Positions 16,849 to 27,444 of a stretch of DNA of 64,000 nt are shown piece by piece (position 1 is the stretch's first letter; every line of letters begins with the position of its first letter). The DNA lies in assembly GCF_016695175.1 (NCBI RefSeq), contig NZ_CP068023.1:2867501-2931500 (forward strand), read 5' to 3'. The stretch is from Pseudoalteromonas sp. GCY. GTDB taxonomy: Bacteria; Pseudomonadota; Gammaproteobacteria; Enterobacterales; Alteromonadaceae. Below the pieces are notes generated by a model. That model ran no database searches. It had not been told where the DNA came from and saw only the letters and a program-made list of their open reading frames with translations. A program made the position numbers and the translations under genes.

Positions 16849-18584
16849 TAGATTTCAGGTCCTATAACAATACTGAGACGCGTGCTTTTACTTTCTTTGG
16901 TCAACCCCCAAGCATGATCGAGCCGGATTGGACCAACGGGGGTTAAATAACGAAAACCAAACCCAGCTCCAACTTCCCAAGCGTCCGAGAAATCGTTCGT
17001 TGCAGTACCCGCATCAACAAACAAAGCTGCTCGCCAACTTGGGTGGAATTGATAGTTATATTCCACTGTGCCAGTGGCTAAATATCTGCCGCCAAGTATG
17101 CGCCCTTCGTCATCGCGAGGACCGACGGATTCATAGGCAAAACCACGGATACTTTGATCTCCCCCTGCAAGGAAACGGTGGGTAAACGGAATTTGGTCAA
17201 TATCCTTTGTCACGATCGCCCCTAAGTCTAAGCGACCAAAAAATAAATGCTTGGTTTCAAAGCTTCTTAGCCATTCATTGTTCCATCTCACTTTCAACAT
17301 ATTTGCAGACGATAGTACAGAATCTGCTGCAGCTTCAATGGAGATCAGGCGCTCATTCCCCCAATATGGGAGCGCGCCACCTTTACTTTCTTTCTTTAAG
17401 TAGCTAATGCCAGGGATCAACATTTCCGTGCGTTGTTTTTCGCCTAACTGTTCCGTGGTTTCGTGCTCACGTTTCAAAAACGCCGTTCTCACCCACTCGT
17501 CATCCGTTAGCCATTGTCGCTGTACCTGTACGTTCCAAATCCGACTGTTGATCCCTTCCGTTACTTCATCCTGCACCTTATAACCGCCTAACACACGCCA
17601 CAAATCGTCGTTAGGATTGTCTACTGGAATGGTATAACTTGCAGTGATATCTTGTTGCTTTTGCGACAACCTCAGATTGGACTCAAAGGAATGACCATCC
17701 TCGGTGATCCAGGGTTTAGTCCACTTAAAACGGGTTTTTGCACCCACATCATCACTGTAGCCAGCACCCACTTCAAAGCTATTTGCGGGTTTGTCTTCAA
17801 CACTCACCCGAACTGGGATCTGATCGCTCGTCCGGTCCTTTAACAGCGGATAAACCTTTATCGCACTAAAATAAGGGGTGGCATTTAAAGACAAATTAAA
17901 ATCAGACAAGAGGCTCGCTTCAAACGGCTGCCCTTTCGAAAATGGGCTTAGCGAACGTATATAGTTAGCTGCTTTGGTGTTTCCCTCAATAGCAAGGTCG
18001 CCAAATTGATAACGTTTACCAGTGTTGAGCAGCAGTCGCACGCCTGCAAAGCGATTCGCTTTGTGAACAAGCAATTTGGACTCTTGCCATTGATAATCAA
18101 AATATCCAAGTTCTAGTAGCTCGCTTTCAAAGCGGCTTTTCGTTGCCTGATAATCACTATGATTGACTTGCTTGCCAACTTGGATCGGTACATCTTTGAT
18201 AAGCGAAACTAAATCCGCACTGTCCTTTCCCGCATCCACAAGCTCAATATTAATATCTTTCCATTTCAGTGGTGCTTCAAGTTTGACTTCGGCTATGACG
18301 TTTTGCCCTTCTCCACTGAGTTGAATATCAAAATGATAATAACCTAAAGCATGCAAAGCGCGACGTATGTCTGCACGCACCTCTTTTATCACCCGAGGGA
18401 CTTTTGGCTTACCTTTGTAAGATTTTAAAAAACCAGTGATGTTGTCTTCTACGTCGCCGTTTTCGACTTTGACTTCAATGTTGGAGATTTTTACTGATGC
18501 AGGACGAGACTCAGCACCTGCGTTAAACGAGGAAAAGCAGCACAAAAAAAGCGCTAGTTTTAAACAAGAGAAATACGGCTTCAT
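16848..18584 (-). CDS. tamA: Translocation and assembly module outer-membrane component TamA
   Basis: 578-residue Omp85-family protein. Signal peptide ends near NAGA/ESRP. Three POTRA-like modules occupy about 28-265, and the 16-strand barrel (D15/surface antigen) about 270-578. The conserved LAGGDQSIRGFAYESVGP segment corresponds to the Omp85 barrel-lid motif, and the chain ends in RLSIVIGPEI with terminal strand character. It is the first gene of a four-gene operon (tamA-tamB-SBP-cyclophilin) and is divergent from rraB. Confidence 0.95.
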   Translation of the reverse strand: MKPYFSCLKLALFLCCFSSFNAGAESRPASVKISNIEVKVENGDVEDNITGFLKSYKGKPKVPRVIKEVRADIRRALHALGYYHFDIQLSGEGQNVIAEVKLEAPLKWKDINIELVDAGKDSADLVSLIKDVPIQVGKQVNHSDYQATKSRFESELLELGYFDYQWQESKLLVHKANRFAGVRLLLNTGKRYQFGDLAIEGNTKAANYIRSLSPFSKGQPFEASLLSDFNLSLNATPYFSAIKVYPLLKDRTSDQIPVRVSVEDKPANSFEVGAGYSDDVGAKTRFKWTKPWITEDGHSFESNLRLSQKQQDITASYTIPVDNPNDDLWRVLGGYKVQDEVTEGINSRIWNVQVQRQWLTDDEWVRTAFLKREHETTEQLGEKQRTEMLIPGISYLKKESKGGALPYWGNERLISIEAAADSVLSSANMLKVRWNNEWLRSFETKHLFFGRLDLGAIVTKDIDQIPFTHRFLAGGDQSIRGFAYESVGPRDDEGRILGGRYLATGTVEYNYQFHPSWRAALFVDAGTATNDFSDAWEVGAGFGFRYLTPVGPIRLDHAWGLTKESKSTRLSIVIGPEI

Positions 18585-18823
18585 TAAAATAAAACGACCT
18601 AAATATCGCGACTTATGGGCATCGATAATGCCATTGTGCTTGTGAAAATGGATACTGTAAAACGACTTTTCAGAGAAACTGCAATTTTACTGAGCTTAAG
18701 CTGAACATAGGGTGTATTTTGTTGTAACGCTGTGGGTTTTATCGCACATTTATTTACATTCATCCTTTTTATTTTCTTGCAGATGACGGACAATAGCAGC
18801 AATTGAACCTGCAGAGTGAAATT

Positions 18824-19156
18824 ATGCAATTCCCAAATGATGATAACGGTGAGCTTCTAGCTGAGATTGCCGCTGCTGGCGTTGATCTGACGCAAATGCA
18901 GAATATCGATTTTTATATTCTTTTCGAGCAAGCTGATGATGCTAAGCGTTTCATTGGCGCGATTGAGAAAGACGAATTAGCACCGAAAACCCAGTTACAA
19001 CAATGTCCTGACACTGGTATTTGGGAAGTGATCACCACGGTGACTATGGTCCCGATGCACGAGCTACTGAGTCAGACGGAGCAATACCTAGAAAGCATAG
19101 CCAATGGTTATGAAGGATATGGTGATGGCTGGGGCTTAATGGCCTCGGAAGAATAA
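18824..19156 (+). CDS. rraB: Ribonuclease E inhibitor RraB family protein
   Basis: 110 residues from the ATG at 18824 (MQFPNDDNGELLAEIAAAGVD); a TTG further up would add seven residues, but the ATG fits the family start. Typical RraB features are the acidic N-terminal helix, IDFYILFEQADDAKRF, and the GYGDGWG motif near the C-terminus. RraB binds RNase E and modulates its activity. It is shorter than E. coli RraB (138), lacking the acidic tail, as is common outside enterics. Confidence 0.85.
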   Translation: MQFPNDDNGELLAEIAAAGVDLTQMQNIDFYILFEQADDAKRFIGAIEKDELAPKTQLQQCPDTGIWEVITTVTMVPMHELLSQTEQYLESIANGYEGYGDGWGLMASEE

Positions 19157-19190
19157 ACCGCCACAGAAAATCCGATTTTTATACAGAAGG

Positions 19191-20933
19191 CTAACTTTTG
19201 TCAGCCTTTCTGTAGCTTCCTTGATAATCAAACAGCTTTTCAGAAACCTGCCAACCAAACTTCTTGTGTAATTTAGCAATCACGAAATCCGGTGCAATCA
19301 AGTCAGTGTCTATTACTTCTTCAGCTGACTGCCATTTTGCAGGTGCCGACGTAGATTTTCGCCGCTTTGCAAATTGCTGGTGGAATATAAATAGACTCTT
19401 TTGATTAGAAAAGTCATAGACTTCACTACAACTTGCCCCATCCTCATCAAAGTAAGTAATTTTTAATTTATTGCCACTGAGCACTTCGCCACATAATCCG
19501 CTGCAGCGTAGCACCATTGCATATTTTAAATTCAGTGCTGCACGCAACTTATCATCTGGGTCTGCCATTATTCCGCCGCACTGATGGCATTGCCTTGCAG
19601 CAATATCATTTTCTGCACCGCATTGCTCACATTCTTTAAACTTAAAACGATAATCACATTGCTGTGAGTGACCTTCATCGTCTTCAAGCAATCCCTGACA
19701 GCGCCTACCAAAATGCTCAATAAGCTTGCCTTGCTCGTCTACCTTGCCCCAGAAAATATTGGCAAAGCCACAACCTGGACACTGCACCTGTACGGGCTCA
19801 TTGTCTGAGTTTGGCTTTTTACTTCCCACTTCAGGTGCAAATAAGTCAAAGTCGTTGCCTGCATAATCAATAACAACACACTCTTCTTTGTTTTCGTCTA
19901 ACCTAAGTCCTCTGCCTACAATCTGCTGATAGAGGCTCACGGACTCCGTGGGTCTCAAGATAGCGATAACATCAACATGAGGCGCGTCAAACCCAGTAGT
20001 CAGCACAGAAACATTAACTAAATACTTAATTTCTCTATTTTTGAACTGGACGATAAGTGCATCTCTCACGGCAGATTTGGTTTCACCCGTGATCAGCGCA
20101 CTATGTTGCTTAGGTAAATAGCCGAGAATTTCTTTTGCATGCATAACCGTCGCGGCAAAAATCATTACTCCAGCCCTATTTTCACTGAGCGCCAGTAAAT
20201 GAGTGATAATGCTCTTTGTTGCACGAGTTTGTGCTTGTAATAATGTATTCATATCAGATTCTGAATAACGCCCAAATGAATCTGTACTTAAACTAGAAAA
20301 ATCATAATTCTCAACGGCAGGATCAATTTTATTAGGCGGCGTCAGATACGAATTTTTTATCATATATCTAAGTGGTAATTCGTAAATACACTGCTTAAAT
20401 GGTGATTCAGCTTTTCCTCTAACAAAACCGTGATAATGCTTATGATATATCCACCCCACCCCCAAACGATAAGGTGTTGCTGTTAAACCCAGTAACTTTA
20501 GTTCAGGATTAAACTGAGCCAGCTGGTTTAAAATTTGCTGATACTGACTATTATCTTCCCCACTCACTCGGTGACATTCGTCAATGATAACTAATGAATA
20601 AAATTGATTGAGTTGTGATAAGTTTCGAGACAATGATTGCACACTGGCAAAATTCACCTGGTGCTGTAACGACTTTTCTTTTAATCCAGCAGAAAAAATA
20701 CTCGCTTGTAATCCATAGCTTTTATATTTTTGTGCATTTTGCTCTACGAGCTCTTTAACATGAGTCAATACTAATATTTTGTGCTTCGCAAGCCGTGCAA
20801 GCTCCGCAATCACTAGACTCTTTCCGGCGCCTGTAGGTAACACAATGACAGCTGACTCGCTTGATTTGCGAAAGTGATTCAGCGTATTTTGTACCGCTTC
20901 TTGTTGGTAAGGTCTTAAAACGTAAATAAGCAC
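19191..20933 (-). CDS. radD: RadD-like superfamily 2 DNA helicase
   Basis: 580 residues, near-identical in layout to E. coli RadD/YejH (586). Walker A PTGAGKS at 33-39; Walker B DECH at 118-121; GLTATPYRLG; motif VI QQIVGRGLR. The C-terminal third has cysteine pairs of a zinc finger (CPGCGFANIFWG, CEQCGAEND, CHQCGG). RadD acts in double-strand-break repair and recombination with SSB and RecA. The start is unusual: the GTG at 20933 has no spaced Shine-Dalgarno sequence, whereas GAGG lies 5 nt before an ATT codon two codons in. It is convergent with rraB. Confidence 0.95.
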   Translation of the reverse strand: MLIYVLRPYQQEAVQNTLNHFRKSSESAVIVLPTGAGKSLVIAELARLAKHKILVLTHVKELVEQNAQKYKSYGLQASIFSAGLKEKSLQHQVNFASVQSLSRNLSQLNQFYSLVIIDECHRVSGEDNSQYQQILNQLAQFNPELKLLGLTATPYRLGVGWIYHKHYHGFVRGKAESPFKQCIYELPLRYMIKNSYLTPPNKIDPAVENYDFSSLSTDSFGRYSESDMNTLLQAQTRATKSIITHLLALSENRAGVMIFAATVMHAKEILGYLPKQHSALITGETKSAVRDALIVQFKNREIKYLVNVSVLTTGFDAPHVDVIAILRPTESVSLYQQIVGRGLRLDENKEECVVIDYAGNDFDLFAPEVGSKKPNSDNEPVQVQCPGCGFANIFWGKVDEQGKLIEHFGRRCQGLLEDDEGHSQQCDYRFKFKECEQCGAENDIAARQCHQCGGIMADPDDKLRAALNLKYAMVLRCSGLCGEVLSGNKLKITYFDEDGASCSEVYDFSNQKSLFIFHQQFAKRRKSTSAPAKWQSAEEVIDTDLIAPDFVIAKLHKKFGWQVSEKLFDYQGSYRKADKS

Positions 20934-20956
20934 CTCAGGATATAAATAATTAAGTC

Positions 20957-20987
20957 AAAAAAGGCGTATCCATAAGATACGCCTTTT
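20957..20987 (-). terminator. Rho-independent terminator of the H-NS-like gene
   Basis: On the minus strand AAAAGGCGTATC (20987-20976) pairs with GATACGCCTTTT (20970-20959), continuing in T to 20957. The loop is 5 nt. It separates the H-NS-like gene from radD. Confidence 0.9.
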
Positions 20988-21044
20988 ATTTAGGCTATTT
21001 AAAAAAGCTGTTCAATACCGAACAACCTTCATAATAAAGTATTG

Positions 21045-21350
21045 TTAGATTAGATAATCATCTAGGTTAACACCTTGGAATACTTTAGGTGTTTTACCAC
21101 GGCCAGTCCACTCAATTACTTCACCGTCTTTTTCAATACGGTATTTTGCTTTTACTTTAGAACGACGGTCAGCTGGCGTAGTGCCTACTAAATCATCAAG
21201 CGTAAGTCCTTTTTCTTTCAGCATAGCCAATACTTCTTCTTTAGCCTGCTGTTGTTCCTTTTGCTCGTCCAGTGCTTTTTGAATTAGCTCTAACGCTTTT
21301 TCCAAATCACCGTAGCTTGCATTTTTAATAAAAGACTTGATCTCACGCAT
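21045..21350 (-). CDS. H-NS family nucleoid-associated protein
   Basis: 101 residues. The N-terminal two thirds is a charged coiled coil for oligomerisation (LEKALELIQKALDEQKEQQQ). The C-terminal DNA-binding domain carries the AT-hook-like core TGRGKTP at 82-88 within YRIEKDGEVIEWTGRGK, matching the H-NS motif TW(T/S)G(Q/R)GR(T/K)P. It is shorter than E. coli H-NS (137) because the oligomerisation region is reduced. A promoter-rich AT stretch (21360-21440) precedes it. It probably silences AT-rich or foreign DNA. Confidence 0.9.
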   Translation of the reverse strand: MREIKSFIKNASYGDLEKALELIQKALDEQKEQQQAKEEVLAMLKEKGLTLDDLVGTTPADRRSKVKAKYRIEKDGEVIEWTGRGKTPKVFQGVNLDDYLI

Positions 21351-21449
21351 TGATACTCTCTCAATTAAGCTTAGTTTTAATATTTATATTGAATACTATA
21401 TTAAAATTAATAAAAAACAAATCGTATTCTATGAATTTTAATTTTGTTA

Positions 21450-21480
21450 CTAAAAAAGCGCCATAATGGCGCTTTTTAGT
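21450..21480 (-). terminator. Terminator of pyrC
   Basis: ACTAAAAAAGCGCCA and TGGCGCTTTTTAGT form a long stem with a TAA loop, 38 bp past the pyrC stop on the minus strand. The T-rich arms work on either strand. Confidence 0.9.
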
Positions 21481-21517
21481 TAGAATTAAGAAGATTTAAT
21501 TACATTTTGTTTAAATC

Positions 21518-22555
21518 TTATTCAACTTTCCAATCAATTGTCGACCCAGCTTTAATTGGCACGACCGTCCCTTCACCTAATTTATATGTATCAGGCACTT
21601 GCCAAGGAGACTTAGTCAGCGTAATGGTATCCGTATTGCGCGGTAAGTCATAAAAGTCCGGACCGAAATGACTCGCAAAACCTTCTAACTTATCAAGCGC
21701 ATTTGCATCTTCAAATGCCTCTGTGTATAGCTCAATTGCGGCATGTGCAGTGTATGCACCGGCACAGCCACATGCAGCTTCTTTTTTATCTTTCGCATGA
21801 GGGGCTGAGTCTGTGCCCAAGAAGAATTTTTTACTTCCGCTTGTCGCCGCTTCAATTAACGCTTGTTGATGCGTATTACGCTTTAAGATAGGTAAGCAAT
21901 AATAATGAGGGCGAATGCCACCAGCCAACATATGATTACGGTTATAAAGCAAATGATGAGCTGTGATAGTTGCAGCAACGTTGTCAGGCGCTTGATTAAC
22001 AAAATCAACTGCGTCTTTTGTTGTGATATGTTCGAGTACAATTTTTAACGTTGGGAAGTTATCAACGACTTTGGATAGTTTCGTCTCAAGGAATACTTTT
22101 TCTCTATCAAAGATATCAATAGAAGAGTCCGTCACTTCACCGTGCACGAGTAGCAACATGCCAACTTCTTGCATCGCTTCGAGCGCTGGATATACATTTT
22201 CAATATCCGTTACACCCGATGCTGAGTTTGTCGTTGCACCGGCTGGATACAACTTAGCAGCAACAATATGGCCGGTTGCTTTCGCTTTTTTGATTTCTTC
22301 AGGAGTAGTGTTATCCGTAAGATATAACACCATTAGAGGCTGAAAGTTACCTTGAGGATTAGCGGCCATAATGCGGTCACGATAAGCCAAAGCAGTCTCT
22401 GTGCAAGTTGCTGGTGGTACAAGGTTTGGCATGATAATCGCGCGGCCCATATAGCGACTAATATCTCTTACCGTGTCGACCAAGACATCACCATCACGTA
22501 GGTGCACATGCCAATCATCTGGTCGTGTAATCGTTAGCGTTTGTTTGCTCGTCAT
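21518..22555 (-). CDS. pyrC: Dihydroorotase
   Basis: Zinc amidohydrolase that cyclises carbamoyl aspartate to dihydroorotate in pyrimidine synthesis. 345 residues from the ATG at 22555 ([23 protein letters not shown]), preceded by GAAGAGAG. An in-frame ATG at 22597 would add 14 residues without family support. Metal ligands are visible: HVHLRDG near 15-21, the carboxylated Lys in [26 protein letters not shown] and GTDSAPH. Length matches the E. coli class II enzyme (348). Confidence 0.96.
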   Translation of the reverse strand: MTSKQTLTITRPDDWHVHLRDGDVLVDTVRDISRYMGRAIIMPNLVPPATCTETALAYRDRIMAANPQGNFQPLMVLYLTDNTTPEEIKKAKATGHIVAAKLYPAGATTNSASGVTDIENVYPALEAMQEVGMLLLVHGEVTDSSIDIFDREKVFLETKLSKVVDNFPTLKIVLEHITTKDAVDFVNQAPDNVAATITAHHLLYNRNHMLAGGIRPHYYCLPILKRNTHQQALIEAATSGSKKFFLGTDSAPHAKDKKEAACGCAGAYTAHAAIELYTEAFEDANALDKLEGFASHFGPDFYDLPRNTDTITLTKSPWQVPDTYKLGEGTVVPIKAGSTIDWKVE

Positions 22556-22740
22556 TGCTCTCTTCCACTGCTGAATTTGCCCGATCATAGGCTGCACATG
22601 GGTGTTAGTAAAGTTTTTCAGGCCAACCGCAGATTATTTCATTTTGTCAGTTTACTTTTAGCTCGTTTTCATTTTTCACAATATTGGTAAATATGTACAA
22701 TTTAAGTTAACTTAGTAGCATCTTTTCATGAGAAATATGT

Positions 22741-25101
22741 ATGCTATCTGAGAACCAAAAATTAGAATCAAAAACTGAGCAGCTTAGCATCATTAACCAG
22801 TTTTCTTCGTCGCTGCTGCATCTAACCAAACTTGACGAATTATTTGAATACGTTACAACACAGGTCGTTAATCGACTGGGGTTTGTCGATTGTGTTATCT
22901 ATCTCGCTGATCCTTATCAAGAGTATCTAGAAGTCGCTGCAAGTATGGGCGTTTCCCATGCTAATGGGGATTATCGTGTTGAACAAACCAAGATAAAGAT
23001 TGGTTCAGGTATTACCGGGCAAGTCGCAACGACGAGAGAGCCCTTTATTTCTGGAAACGTCGCCGCTCACCCTATGTACATTGCAGATTTACGTCCAGCC
23101 ATGTCAGAGCTTTGTGTACCACTTGAGTATGACGACCACTTAATCGGTGTGATTGACTGTGAGCATCCAGAGGCTGATTATTTTACCTCCGCGCATTTAC
23201 AAATATTATCGACGGTCGCACATCTACTCAGTGCCAAAATCCATCAGTTACGTACCTTAGAAAACCTCCAAACCACGATTGCCCAGTTACACCTAGCGCA
23301 GAATTTAGAAAAGTCCCTACTTAAAATTGCGAACATCACTTACCGCTTTGAGAACCTTGAAGCTTTCTATGATGACTTATATAAAATTATCGCCTCTCAG
23401 CTTTGCGCCGAGAACTTCTTTATTGGCCTTTATGATACTCAACAGGATATTTTAGAAATCGATTATTTGATTGAGGGGGGCGAAAAATGTAATGCTCACC
23501 AAAAGGTATCAAAAGATCAGATTAAGCATACTGCATCCTACTATATTCTGAAGAACCAACGGCCACTGCTATGCGATAACGATCAATTTAGAATGCACAT
23601 TACACGGGGTGATTTTAAAATGGTGGGTCGCTCGCCACGCTCTTGGTTAGGTGTACCTTTTTTGGTTAATGATCAATATCAGGGCGTGATTGTGCTGCAA
23701 AGCTACAATAATGATCAAGCTTTCGTGAATCATGATTTATCTATTTTGACTTATATAAGTCGTCAAGTCAGCATGGCCATAGACCGGCAGCTTTCACGAC
23801 AAGCGCTAGAACATAGAGCCTTGCACGACGATTTAACGGGTCTTGCCAATCGTTATTTATTATTAGAGCGGATCAAACATGCCATTTTGAGACTAGCGCG
23901 AGTGGAGTCCTCTAATTTGCATTGCCTGATCTATCTCGATTTAGACAGATTTAAAAGCATTAATGACTCACTTGGCCACGATGTTGGCGACCATTTCTTG
24001 ATTGCTATTGTCGAGATGATAAATGGCTGTATTCGCAAAACCGACACCTTTGCGCGGCTCGGGGGTGATGAGTTTGCGATTTTTATGGAAAATGTCCAAG
24101 ACAGGCAACAAGTCACTCTGCTACTTGATAGGATCACCTCTGCTATAACCAAGCCCCTTCATATAGATGGTCATGTTCTGCAAGCTTCTGGCAGTATTGG
24201 CGTTGCGTTTACTGATAACGAGTCCGATAGCGCAATTAATTTACTGCAGCAAGCAGATGCCGCTATGTACGAAGCGAAATCTTCTGGTCGGGGTCAGATC
24301 TGTTATTTTAATAATGCCATGCGTAAGCGCTTAAAACAGCAAGCCGATATTGAAAATGATCTGCAACATGGCATCAAAAATAATGAATTTGCACTGTATT
24401 ATCAGCCGATATTTTCTCTCACGACTGGTGCTATTGTCAGCTTTGAAGCCCTCGTCCGCTGGTTTCACCCCAAGAATGGTCTCGTTTCTCCAGATGCTTT
24501 TATTCCGATTGCAGAGCAAACCGGACAGATCATTGAGCTTGACTTACATTTGTTGGAATTAGCAGCCAAACAACTCAAACGTTGGAAAGCGCAAAAGCTA
24601 CCAAAGACTCGTGTTACGGTGAATGTTTCATCGCGACATTTCGCAAGCCTAGAGTTCGTCGATACGATCCAGCAACTCTATCATCATTATGAACTCACAC
24701 CAGGCTCTTTATGTTTGGAAATCACAGAATCTGGATTGATAGCAAACTTAGCGCTCGCAACCAAAATTATTCAAGGATTAGAATCCCTGGGAGTGAAGCT
24801 CTACCTTGACGACTTTGGCACGGGTTACTCTGCTTTAGGCTATTTGCACCAACTACCCATTCATGTGCTTAAAATTGATAAGAGCTTTATTGACCAACTA
24901 ACAGAAAGAGAAAATCCCCTAGTTGATGCTATTTTGAAGCTTGCACAATCACTTAACCTGACCGTTGTCGCTGAAGGTATCGAGCTCGAAACCCAGTGGC
25001 AGCTATTAAAGCAAAAAGGCTGTCAATTTGGTCAAGGTTATATTGTTGCTAAGCCATTAGCCGCAGATCAAGCGATGGCATTTTTACTGAGTAGAAATTA
25101 G
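22741..25101 (+). CDS. Dual-GAF GGDEF-EAL cyclic-di-GMP enzyme
   Basis: 786 residues with no membrane segment, so a cytosolic sensor. GAF1 is about 20-170 and GAF2 about 190-350. The GGDEF domain (about 360-525) has an intact GGDEF at 441-445 and an inhibitory RxxD site (RKTD) five residues before it. The EAL domain (about 535-780) has an intact EAL at 568-570, DDFGTGYSAL and KIDKSFI. Both diguanylate cyclase and phosphodiesterase activities are therefore possible on sequence grounds. The signals sensed by the GAF domains are unknown. It is monocistronic, ending in a bidirectional terminator with metE. Confidence 0.95.
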   Translation: MLSENQKLESKTEQLSIINQFSSSLLHLTKLDELFEYVTTQVVNRLGFVDCVIYLADPYQEYLEVAASMGVSHANGDYRVEQTKIKIGSGITGQVATTREPFISGNVAAHPMYIADLRPAMSELCVPLEYDDHLIGVIDCEHPEADYFTSAHLQILSTVAHLLSAKIHQLRTLENLQTTIAQLHLAQNLEKSLLKIANITYRFENLEAFYDDLYKIIASQLCAENFFIGLYDTQQDILEIDYLIEGGEKCNAHQKVSKDQIKHTASYYILKNQRPLLCDNDQFRMHITRGDFKMVGRSPRSWLGVPFLVNDQYQGVIVLQSYNNDQAFVNHDLSILTYISRQVSMAIDRQLSRQALEHRALHDDLTGLANRYLLLERIKHAILRLARVESSNLHCLIYLDLDRFKSINDSLGHDVGDHFLIAIVEMINGCIRKTDTFARLGGDEFAIFMENVQDRQQVTLLLDRITSAITKPLHIDGHVLQASGSIGVAFTDNESDSAINLLQQADAAMYEAKSSGRGQICYFNNAMRKRLKQQADIENDLQHGIKNNEFALYYQPIFSLTTGAIVSFEALVRWFHPKNGLVSPDAFIPIAEQTGQIIELDLHLLELAAKQLKRWKAQKLPKTRVTVNVSSRHFASLEFVDTIQQLYHHYELTPGSLCLEITESGLIANLALATKIIQGLESLGVKLYLDDFGTGYSALGYLHQLPIHVLKIDKSFIDQLTERENPLVDAILKLAQSLNLTVVAEGIELETQWQLLKQKGCQFGQGYIVAKPLAADQAMAFLLSRN

Positions 25102-25111
25102 AGACACTCGA

Positions 25112-25147
25112 CAAATACCTCATTGTATATAAACAATGAGGTATTTG
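25112..25147. terminator. Bidirectional terminator between the GGDEF-EAL gene and metE
   Basis: CAAATACCTCATTGT (25112-25126) and ACAATGAGGTATTTG (25133-25147) form a perfect 15-bp stem with a 6-nt loop between convergent genes. Confidence 0.85.
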
Positions 25148-25159
25148 GACTGGTTTAGA

Positions 25160-27436
25160 TTAACTTCCCCCTAATTCGCTTCTAAGCTCCTTCGTTGCTG
25201 TCACCATATTCTCAAGTGCAGCTCGGGTTTCTGTCCATCCTCGGGTTTTTAGCCCACAATCTGGATTCACCCATAATCTTTCTACTGGGATCTTTTTCGC
25301 TGCTTTGTGAATTAGGTCTTTTATCCATGCCACCTCAGGTACGTTTGGCGTGTGAATATCATAAACGCCAGGCCCAATGTCATTGGGGTAGTCAAAATTC
25401 TCAAAGGCGTCGAGTAACGCCATATTTGAACGTGACGTTTCAATCGTGATCACGTCCGCATCCATATCCGCAATGGCAGCGATAATATCGTTAAACTCCG
25501 AATAACACATATGAGTATGGATCTGTGTTTCATCATTAACACCACTTGCCGACACCCTAAACGCATACGCAGCCCACGCTAAGTAGGTTTGCCACTGACT
25601 GGCTTTGAGTGGCATCCCCTCTCTAAATGCAGGTTCATCGATTTGGATCACCTTAATCCCTGCATTTTGCAAATCCACCACTTCATCTCTCAGTGCTAAT
25701 GCGATTTGATTCGCGATGCTCGGCTTGTCTAAATCATCTCTGACAAACGACCAAAATAAAATAGTCACAGGCCCTGTTAGCATGCCCTTCATTGGTTTTT
25801 TGGTTAAACTTTGCGCATAGCTTGTCCATTCAACTGTCATTGGCGCTGCGCGCGAAACATCTCCCCAGATCACTGGGGGTTTAACACAGCGCGAACCATA
25901 ACTTTGCACCCAACCAAACTGAGTAAAGGCAAAACCCTCGAGTAATTCACCAAAGTACTCAACCATATCATTGCGCTCTGCTTCACCATGTACAAGCACA
26001 TCTAAGTTAAGCGCTTCTTGTTCTTCAACGGCATAACGGATCTCTGCTTCCATCTGGCTTTGATAAGCACCAGCACTCAAGATACCCGCTTTATAATCAC
26101 GCCGCGCCTTGCGAATAGCTTGGGTTTGTGGGAAGGAGCCAATCGTTGTGGTTGGCAATAAGGGTAAATGTAGCGACTGTGCTTGTTTTTTAATTCTGGT
26201 TGCAAATTCACTATTGCGTTGTCCATCTTTTGCTGTGAGTGCTGAAACACGCTGCTGTACCTCGCTATTGTTCACGCGAGAAGAGGTCAAACGCGCTTTT
26301 ACAGGCTTAGAATATTCGACCAACTGGGTAATATCACGCTGCTCCAATGCATTTTTCAATAATGTCAACTCCTGCCCTTTTTGTTTGGCAAATGCGAGCC
26401 AAGACTTTAACTCACTGTCAAGCCTTTGCTCTTGCTCTAAGTCGACTGGCGTATGTAATAATGAGCATGAAGGAGCAAGCCAGAGATTATCACCACGACG
26501 TTCATGAACCAGAGCAAGTTGTTGATATACACCTTCGAGATCCGAGCGCCAAATGTTACGACCATTCACAATCCCGAGGGACAGTACGCTATCTTGCCCA
26601 ACTACTTCCTCTAACGCAGCCAAGTCGTAGTTTGCCGTTACGCAGTCAAAATGCACGCCTTCTACGGGGTAAGATTGAATATCTTCAACATGCGCTTGTA
26701 CGGAGTCAAAATAACTGGCCAACAACACTTTTACTCCTTGCCCGCTCAATGCATCAAAACTCCGGCGCAGCGCGTTGCGATAAGCATCGTCGATTTCCAA
26801 TGCTAAAATAGGTTCATCAATTTGTACCCACTCAACGCCTTGCTCCGCAAGCTTGCCCAGTACCTGCTGATATACAATCAATAACTTATCTAATAAAGCC
26901 AATTTATCAAACTCTTGACCAACGCATTTAGCTAAGTAGAGATAGGTTACCGGGCCGACCAATACGGGCTTTGCTTGGTAGCCAAGTAATTGTGCTTCTT
27001 CTACTTGTGTAAATAACTCAGTCCAAGTCAGGGAAAATTCCTGCGTTTGAGTTAACTCAGGGACGATGTAATGATAATTGGTGTTGAACCATTTCGTCAT
27101 TTCACTGGCCGCACACGCACAGCCACTAGGTGCTCGACCTCTGCCTATCCGAAACAAAGTATCGAGATTTACCGACTCATCATTTTTGTGACGACTAGGA
27201 ATCGCGCCGACAAGTAATGAAATATTCAACACGTGATCATACCAAGCAAAATCGCCTACAGGGAGAAGGTCAACACCAGCGTCAGCTTGCAATGCCCAAT
27301 TTTCTGCACGAATGCGCTTTCCTTCCGCGATTAAGTCGTCTTGCGTTAAGTCGCCTGACCAATAGCGTTCTACTGCAAATTTAAGTTCACGCTTTTTGCC
27401 TACGCGTGGAAAACCCAAGTTATGTGTTAATGCCAT
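25160..27436 (-). CDS. metE: Cobalamin-independent methionine synthase
   Basis: 5-methyltetrahydropteroyltriglutamate-homocysteine methyltransferase, 758 residues (E. coli 753). The start [26 protein letters not shown] is canonical; the zinc and homocysteine site in the C-terminal half includes HTHMCYSEF and the [11 protein letters not shown]ys motif near residue 730. It is divergent from metR, its known activator in E. coli. Three contiguous MetJ-box-like octamers lie 9-32 bp before the ATG, so repression by MetJ with S-adenosylmethionine is likely. Confidence 0.97.
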   Translation of the reverse strand: MALTHNLGFPRVGKKRELKFAVERYWSGDLTQDDLIAEGKRIRAENWALQADAGVDLLPVGDFAWYDHVLNISLLVGAIPSRHKNDESVNLDTLFRIGRGRAPSGCACAASEMTKWFNTNYHYIVPELTQTQEFSLTWTELFTQVEEAQLLGYQAKPVLVGPVTYLYLAKCVGQEFDKLALLDKLLIVYQQVLGKLAEQGVEWVQIDEPILALEIDDAYRNALRRSFDALSGQGVKVLLASYFDSVQAHVEDIQSYPVEGVHFDCVTANYDLAALEEVVGQDSVLSLGIVNGRNIWRSDLEGVYQQLALVHERRGDNLWLAPSCSLLHTPVDLEQEQRLDSELKSWLAFAKQKGQELTLLKNALEQRDITQLVEYSKPVKARLTSSRVNNSEVQQRVSALTAKDGQRNSEFATRIKKQAQSLHLPLLPTTTIGSFPQTQAIRKARRDYKAGILSAGAYQSQMEAEIRYAVEEQEALNLDVLVHGEAERNDMVEYFGELLEGFAFTQFGWVQSYGSRCVKPPVIWGDVSRAAPMTVEWTSYAQSLTKKPMKGMLTGPVTILFWSFVRDDLDKPSIANQIALALRDEVVDLQNAGIKVIQIDEPAFREGMPLKASQWQTYLAWAAYAFRVSASGVNDETQIHTHMCYSEFNDIIAAIADMDADVITIETSRSNMALLDAFENFDYPNDIGPGVYDIHTPNVPEVAWIKDLIHKAAKKIPVERLWVNPDCGLKTRGWTETRAALENMVTATKELRSELGGS

Positions 27437-27444
27437 GATTTTAA

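Noticed and set aside
19181..19214. Inverted repeat ACAGAAGGCT / AGCCTTTCTGT at the end of radD as a terminator
   Set aside because: It has a bulge, overlaps the radD coding end and lacks a T-tract on either strand.
26109..26811. Two long plus-strand frames (132 and 154 codons) opposite metE
   Set aside because: Antisense shadows of a highly conserved gene, without ribosome binding sites or known domains.
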